From: Laccaria trichodermophora
Taxonomy: Eukaryota > Basidiomycota > Agaricomycetes > Agaricales > Hydnangiaceae
Direction of reading: 5' to 3'
DNA: 64,000 nucleotides
Assembly (NCBI GenBank): GCA_018417955.1
Contig: JACTVC010000026.1
Coordinates: forward strand, 558,001 to 622,000
Made by a program: the position numbers and the translations under genes. Positions 60,173 through 64,000 of this stretch are shown piece by piece; positions within the stretch are counted from its first letter, which is position 1, and each line of letters begins with the position of its first letter. The notes under the pieces were generated by a model. That model saw nothing but the letters and a program-made list of their open reading frames with translations, ran no database searches and was not told the origin of the DNA.

Positions 60173-61389
60173 TACCCATAAAGCGTTGGGTATGAGGGCA
60201 GGAACAACTCCCAAAGGGGTTTCCATCAGATAATGAATAGTCCCTCAACCAACAGCTGGTATGACCGAAGTGTCCCCAAGATGAACCTTGATGGGTTTCT
60301 CAAGCTTGGTGAAGGTGTTATCAATGAAAAGTTTGTGATGAGGGGTGAGATGGCAGGAACAGCCAGAGTCAATGTAGGTTTTGAGGTGAGACTGGTGGGA
60401 GAGGAGGGCGATGACTTCAGTGGTGATGAAAACATGAACATTGTTGTTGTTATCATCAGAAGGGAACTCCATGTAGACACTGGCGATGTTCGCCACAGCT
60501 TACTCTGGTTCAGAGATGGCAGTGACTTGAGCGACGTTGGCAGTGGTTGACTTCTTCTGACAATCCTTCTTCCCAGAGTCCTTCCCCTCAGTAGTCCCAT
60601 TCTCTAAATCCCACTTCTTCTTATGGCAATCCAACTCACCATGACCAAGGAACTTGCAATAGCCACACTGCTTCTTGGACTTTGCCTTCAAGGAAGACAC
60701 CTTGGCCTGGTGAGCAGCAAGTGCAGAGTCAGCCTGTTCACCACCAGTGATATGACAATACTCCTGCATGAGCTTGGTGGAGATGACAGTGTTGGAGTGG
60801 TGTCAAAAGTGGATTGGAGGAGGACAACAACAACTGTCTCCCAGGTGTCTCGGGGAAGGGACATGAGCATGATTTGAGTGAGGAACTCATTGTCAAATGC
60901 TTTCTTGTCAAGCTTCTGATTCTCCATGGTGAGGAAGTCAAGATGGGCATGCATGTCCTCACCATTGGTGTACTTCTTCTCCAATATCCCAACCTTCATA
61001 GAGAATGCACTCAAGCCTGTATGAGTGTCCTTGTGCCTCAGAACCAGCTTCTCCCAAACCTCCTTCACTGTGGCAAGCTTGTCAATCCCCTCAAACTGCG
61101 ATGGCTCAATATGGGTCTTGATCATGCCAATGGCCTGGTCATTGTGATGGCAGGTGGCTTTGTAAGCTTGTAAGGTGTCTGTGTGGTTCTGTTGAGCCAA
61201 AATCCTCTTGGAAATGGTTGCTGTTTCAGGAAGGGACATTGGCATGGGTCTCACAAGCAATTCAGCCTCGTCGCTGGTGCACATGCACCAAACTCCCAAG
61301 TGTTGGAGCTCCACTGTCATGAGAGGTTCCCAAGCATGGAAATTCCTGTGGGTAAGCTTCTTGATGCTGGTGGAAGATGATGTTGACAT
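60173..61389 (-). pseudogene. Copia gag and protease
   Basis: Gag start at 61389 (MSTSSSTSIKKLTHRNFHAW), with VWEKLVLRHKDTHTG, MHAHLDFLTMENQKLDKKAF and LTQIMLMSLPRDTWE, characteristic of UBN2-type copia gag. After a frameshift near 60760 come the zinc knuckle CGYCKFLGHGELDC (C-X2-C-X4-H-X4-C, about 60670) and the protease TYIDSGCSCHLTPHHKLF with catalytic DSG (about 60390). A stop and frameshift near 60240 precede the element insertion. Confidence 0.85.
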
Positions 61390-61560
61390 TGGTGGGAACG
61401 TTTGGTGGTGATTGTGGGGATAAGGTGATCCAAGAGCTGAAAGTGGATGAACAAGTGCTTAGGCATGTGTGGAAATGGTATGCGAGATATGGATGGTTTC
61501 CAATGGGGAATATGCGTGAGTGGTGTGTCATATCCAAGGTTTTCACAGGTAGGTAGGTCC

Positions 61561-61574
61561 GGGGCTCATAACCT
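61561..61574 (-). other. Copia primer-binding site
   Basis: Directly next to the 5' LTR, the minus strand reads AGGTTATGAGCCCC. This is complementary to the anticodon stem-loop of initiator tRNA-Met (GGGCUCAUAACC), the internal priming mode known for many copia elements rather than the 3' CCA end. Confidence 0.75.
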
Positions 61575-61810
61575 AATGAAATAACAAGTAAGCTCAGCAT
61601 TGTGTAGAAGAATAACCACTGTATTTAGTACCTAATGAAATAACAAGTCTAGGTACCAGTGAGTATTGATAAGAAAGAAAGAGAACAAAACAATGTAGAA
61701 GCTCAGCGTTGTGTAGAAGAACAACCACTGAGCATGACAGGTGTGACATGTAAGTAGAAAAGTCCAAGACACATTTCAACAAGAATGTATCTAGATGTCA
61801 ATTTCTAACA
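61575..61810 (-). repeat. Copia 5' LTR
   Basis: 236 bp, same length as the 3' LTR and differing at a modest number of positions, several of them CpG or CpA transitions. Confidence 0.88.
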
Positions 61811-62019
61811 GAACTGATTGTTTTATCAAATGTTGCATCCATGACTGGGTTGTCTGAGCCCATGACCCTTGCTGTTGAGACCCACCCAGCCACCAATACC
61901 CCAACCTTCCTGACAGTGCCTGCCATTAGGCTGGGGGCTGCCACCACATCCAATACAGGGTTTGGACTGATCAGCCCCATCACAGAGGAACCACCTGCCT
62001 CAACCAATTCTGCTGCCTC
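61811..62019 (+). pseudogene. Split unidentified gene, middle segment
   Basis: Continues the frame left at 48958: LIVLSNVASMTGLSEPMTLA, then ATNTPTFLTVPAIRLGAATT and FGLISPITEEPPASTNSAAS. It is rich in Thr, Pro and Ser, like the 5' part. It is broken at 62019 by the MITE, whose 8-bp duplication GCTGCCTC (62012-62019) reads AAS on both sides. Confidence 0.55.
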
Positions 62020-62620
62020 TAGTGCTTGAAAGTCCGGTCCAGTCTGGTTTTTTGGCCCAAAACAAAAAGACCGAGACCTAGACCGGTCCACACAATTCCT
62101 AAAACCTCAAAAAACCGGACCAGGACCAGAAAAGACCAAGACTGCAGTCTTTTTCAGTCTTTGGACTAGTCTTGGTCCAAACTGTTTACAACCAGTTCAA
62201 GACCGGTTTTTCGACTAAATATGTATTAAAATTTGCAATTGTGCGTTGGTAGATTTATTGACGTTTTTCGTAGCTTCTAAACGAGTGCAAGAACGTTAAA
62301 TTCCGTTGAGAATTGATGTATCTACAAAAATACTAAGGTACATCTGCTATTTTCACGAAATATTTTACAGTTTTGCACGTATCTTTGTCAGTTTTTGGCC
62401 TAAAAATATGATCTTAGGTGCGTTTTGAAGGGTTATTATGTAGGTACAAAAAACCGGTCTCAACCGACAAGACCGGTTCACGTTAACCGGTCTTTTTGCG
62501 GTCTTGTGATCTCAAATCTGAAGGACCAAGACTGCAGGTCCGGTCTTTTGCAGTCTTGGTCTGGTCCAGTTGCAGTCTTTTTGCAGTCTTGGGACTGGAC
62601 TTCCAAGCACTAGCTGCCTC
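62012..62620. mobile_element. MITE-like TIR element (62020-62612) with 8-bp duplication
   Basis: 593 bp; ends TAGTGCTTGAAAGTC and, inward from the right, TAGTGCTTGGAAGTC. GCTGCCTC is duplicated perfectly at 62012-62019 and 62613-62620. Reverse-oriented sister of 47457-48039. It is rich in ACCGGTC and AAGACTGCA words near both ends and keeps CpG sites (AACGTTAAATTCCG, TTTTCGTAGC). Confidence 0.92.
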
Positions 62621-63208
62621 TGCTTTCAGGTCACATTTGGAGGATGAGGAAGAGGTGGATGAGTGACCCACTAAATGGGTGAAGAAGTCACATGTGGAGC
62701 CTGTTGCCTCATCCTCCAGAGCAAGGACAATCCAGCCTGGTCCAGCAATTGACCAGATTTTTATGTTGGTTTTCTTTCATTCTGCCAAGCTCACCAACTG
62801 ATCTTTCTTTTCTTTTTATTCTTTATTTCTAACCAGGTGCTTGACAAATACTTCGGGCTCTCCTCTGAGTTTCTCCAGCAACAGCAGGAGCTCATCAGGG
62901 AGTTCAACTTTGCCTCTAACTCAGATGCCTGCCTGATTGAGGCCCTCACTGAAGGCCAGAAGAAGCTCATTGGTGGACAGAAGAAACTCATGGATGGACA
63001 GAAGAAGTTCATTGGCGAACAGAACAGAATGCTTCACTTTTGCAAGTGGATCAAGTGTTGGCTAGTCAGTTTGATTGATGAGGAGCAGGAGCAGGGGCAG
63101 GAAAGTGAGGAGTTAGATTTTGAGGCTGATGTTGAGAAGGTTCCTGCTCCTCAGGAGGAGGACAATGACAGTGATGATGACATGGCAGTCATTGGTGGTG
63201 GGCATTGA
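62613..63208 (+). pseudogene. Split unidentified gene, 3' segment
   Basis: After the MITE the frame resumes AASAFRSHLEDEEEVDE, a TGA (CGA to TGA is plausible), PTKWVKKSHVEPVASSSRAR and IQPGPAIDQIF. A short intron (about 62763-62835) follows, then VLDKYFGLSSEFLQQQQELI, the triple repeat GQKKLIGGQKKLMDGQKKFI, HFCKWIKCWLVSLIDEEQEQ and an acidic tail to the stop at 63208. Gln-rich helix followed by Asp/Glu-rich end; no named domain. Together with the segments at 48594 and 61811 this was one gene of roughly 400 codons or more. Confidence 0.55.
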
Positions 63209-64000
63209 CTTTGGACTTTGTGTTTTTACTGTCCCTGCTCCCCCTTCCTCCCTGTTCTCCTGTTTAGAATTGACATTTTTGTATACATCCTATAACTGGT
63301 AATGAATGGACTCCTTTAGCTTGCACCCCCCTCCCTACCTCTTACCCTGCCCTTTCCAAACTCAAGTCATTGGTCAAGTTGAATGGCAGTGGCCTGGTCA
63401 GTCAGGGTCCATGATTGTGGGTTGTGGGTCCTGTTCAGTTATTGAGGTCAGGAGCAGGGCATACCAACAAAGACACCCAACACACTCAGGCACATGACAA
63501 TGTGTGGCTGTTGTCCCATCAAATTAGCCACTTTTGACACTCTGATGTATCAGCTGAATAGGTGCCATTAGGGTTAGGGATGTTAGGGTTAGTGTATATA
63601 ATAATACATGTCTTTAGGGCTGTGCACTGTCCACTGGACAGGTGGTGAACAGGTAAGTCTTGTCCATCCCCATCCCATCAGTGTTTCCTTTGGGATCTTG
63701 ATGAGGACAGTATGAGGACAGAAATGGCCATCATACAGGTGACAGTTGTCAACAGGTGTGTATTAATGTATATAGTGATGAAAATCTATAGCCTGTATCT
63801 GAGGGTTAACAAAGTACCAAGAAGGATGATGCCTTGCAAAACAAAGGTCCTAAAAATGCAAAGTCAGAAGGGTAAGGCAACGGCACAACCATAACTCACA
63901 TCATCTGGAGGGCCTGTGCTGTCCAAGTGTCCTTCATGATCTGCATCTGCTCAGCAGCATGTTCTTGAATGTTCCTCCCTCACACACTCCTCACAAAAGA
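63209..64000. other. 3' flank of split gene, no recognised gene
   Basis: Short frames only. Two TTAGGGTTAG words about 10 bp apart (63568-63592) resemble telomere units but are too few to be an array. Confidence 0.35.

Larger units (their letters stand above)
48954..61815 (-). mobile_element. Ty1/copia LTR retrotransposon, 48959-61810, heavily nested
   Basis: Two 236-bp LTRs (48959-49194 and 61575-61810) of high identity, with target duplication GAACT at 48954-48958 and 61811-61815. The coding strand is minus: gag, protease, integrase, RT stub, then RNase H next to the 3' LTR. The gene order (integrase before RT) defines copia. It is interrupted by a satellite-core element (58653-60164) and by a block of about 7.2 kb (49740-56916) holding a gypsy remnant and a large inverted repeat; most of the RT core is gone. 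Confidence 0.88.

Noticed and set aside
63568..63592. Interstitial telomere
   Set aside because: Only about three imperfect TTAGGG units; too short to separate from chance.
1..64000. tRNA or rRNA genes
   Set aside because: No cloverleaf with conserved arms or rRNA-like block was recognised by eye; the only tRNA-related match is the copia primer site.

Overview
The window looks like a repeat-rich region of an Agaricomycete (mushroom-forming basidiomycete) genome. Genes have many introns of about 50-60 nt with GT..AG ends. The transposons are types common in Agaricomycetes: KDZ, PIF/Harbinger, Tc1, Ty1/copia with an anticodon-loop tRNA primer site, and Ty3/gypsy. A NACHT-ankyrin NLR-like receptor is present twice. 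I cannot name the species.

Layout. 1-2.7 kb: KDZ transposase, + strand, 5' end outside the window. 2.8-7.2 kb: palindromic TACCATGGTA minisatellite, a foldback element (4700-5353) and a decayed PIF/Harbinger transposase. 8.0-23.3 kb: copy A of a gene block with (i) a minus-strand NACHT-ankyrin gene, (ii) an unidentified 2-kb stretch, (iii) a minus-strand EGF-ABC transporter of the Adp1 type, truncated inside the ATPase domain, and (iv) a plus-strand ALG12 mannosyltransferase gene, divergent from (iii). 23.3-35.1 kb: tandem repeats, satellite-rich elements and a complete Tc1 element. 35.2-46.8 kb: copy B of the same block in the same order and orientation. 47.4-48.0 kb: a short TIR element with perfect target duplications. 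48.6-63.2 kb: one unidentified host-like gene split by a 12.85-kb nest (a copia element, itself broken by a gypsy remnant, a 2.4-kb inverted repeat and a satellite-core element) and, further along, by a second copy of the TIR element.

The block duplication allows before-and-after comparison of insertions. Copy A carries a solo LTR in its ankyrin array and a 1.8-kb element inside an ABC-transporter exon. Copy B has the empty site for the second, and no LTR in its own (separately expanded) ankyrin array. Both ABC copies stop at the same point, so the truncation predates the duplication.

The most unusual item is a family of non-autonomous elements. Their ends are shared (GAGGTCTT... on one side, CAGTACTTTAC... 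on the other, each followed within a few bases by a C-rich box such as TCCCCCAC). They have 8-9 bp target duplications, and each copy carries its own private subterminal short repeat plus a common core order: trinucleotide-like CAA/GAC repeats, then a polypyrimidine tract, then an AT-rich tract. Five to six loci in the window fit this description. Older transposons show stops of the CGA-to-TGA type and general CpG loss, while younger insertions keep CpG, which suggests methylation-driven decay.
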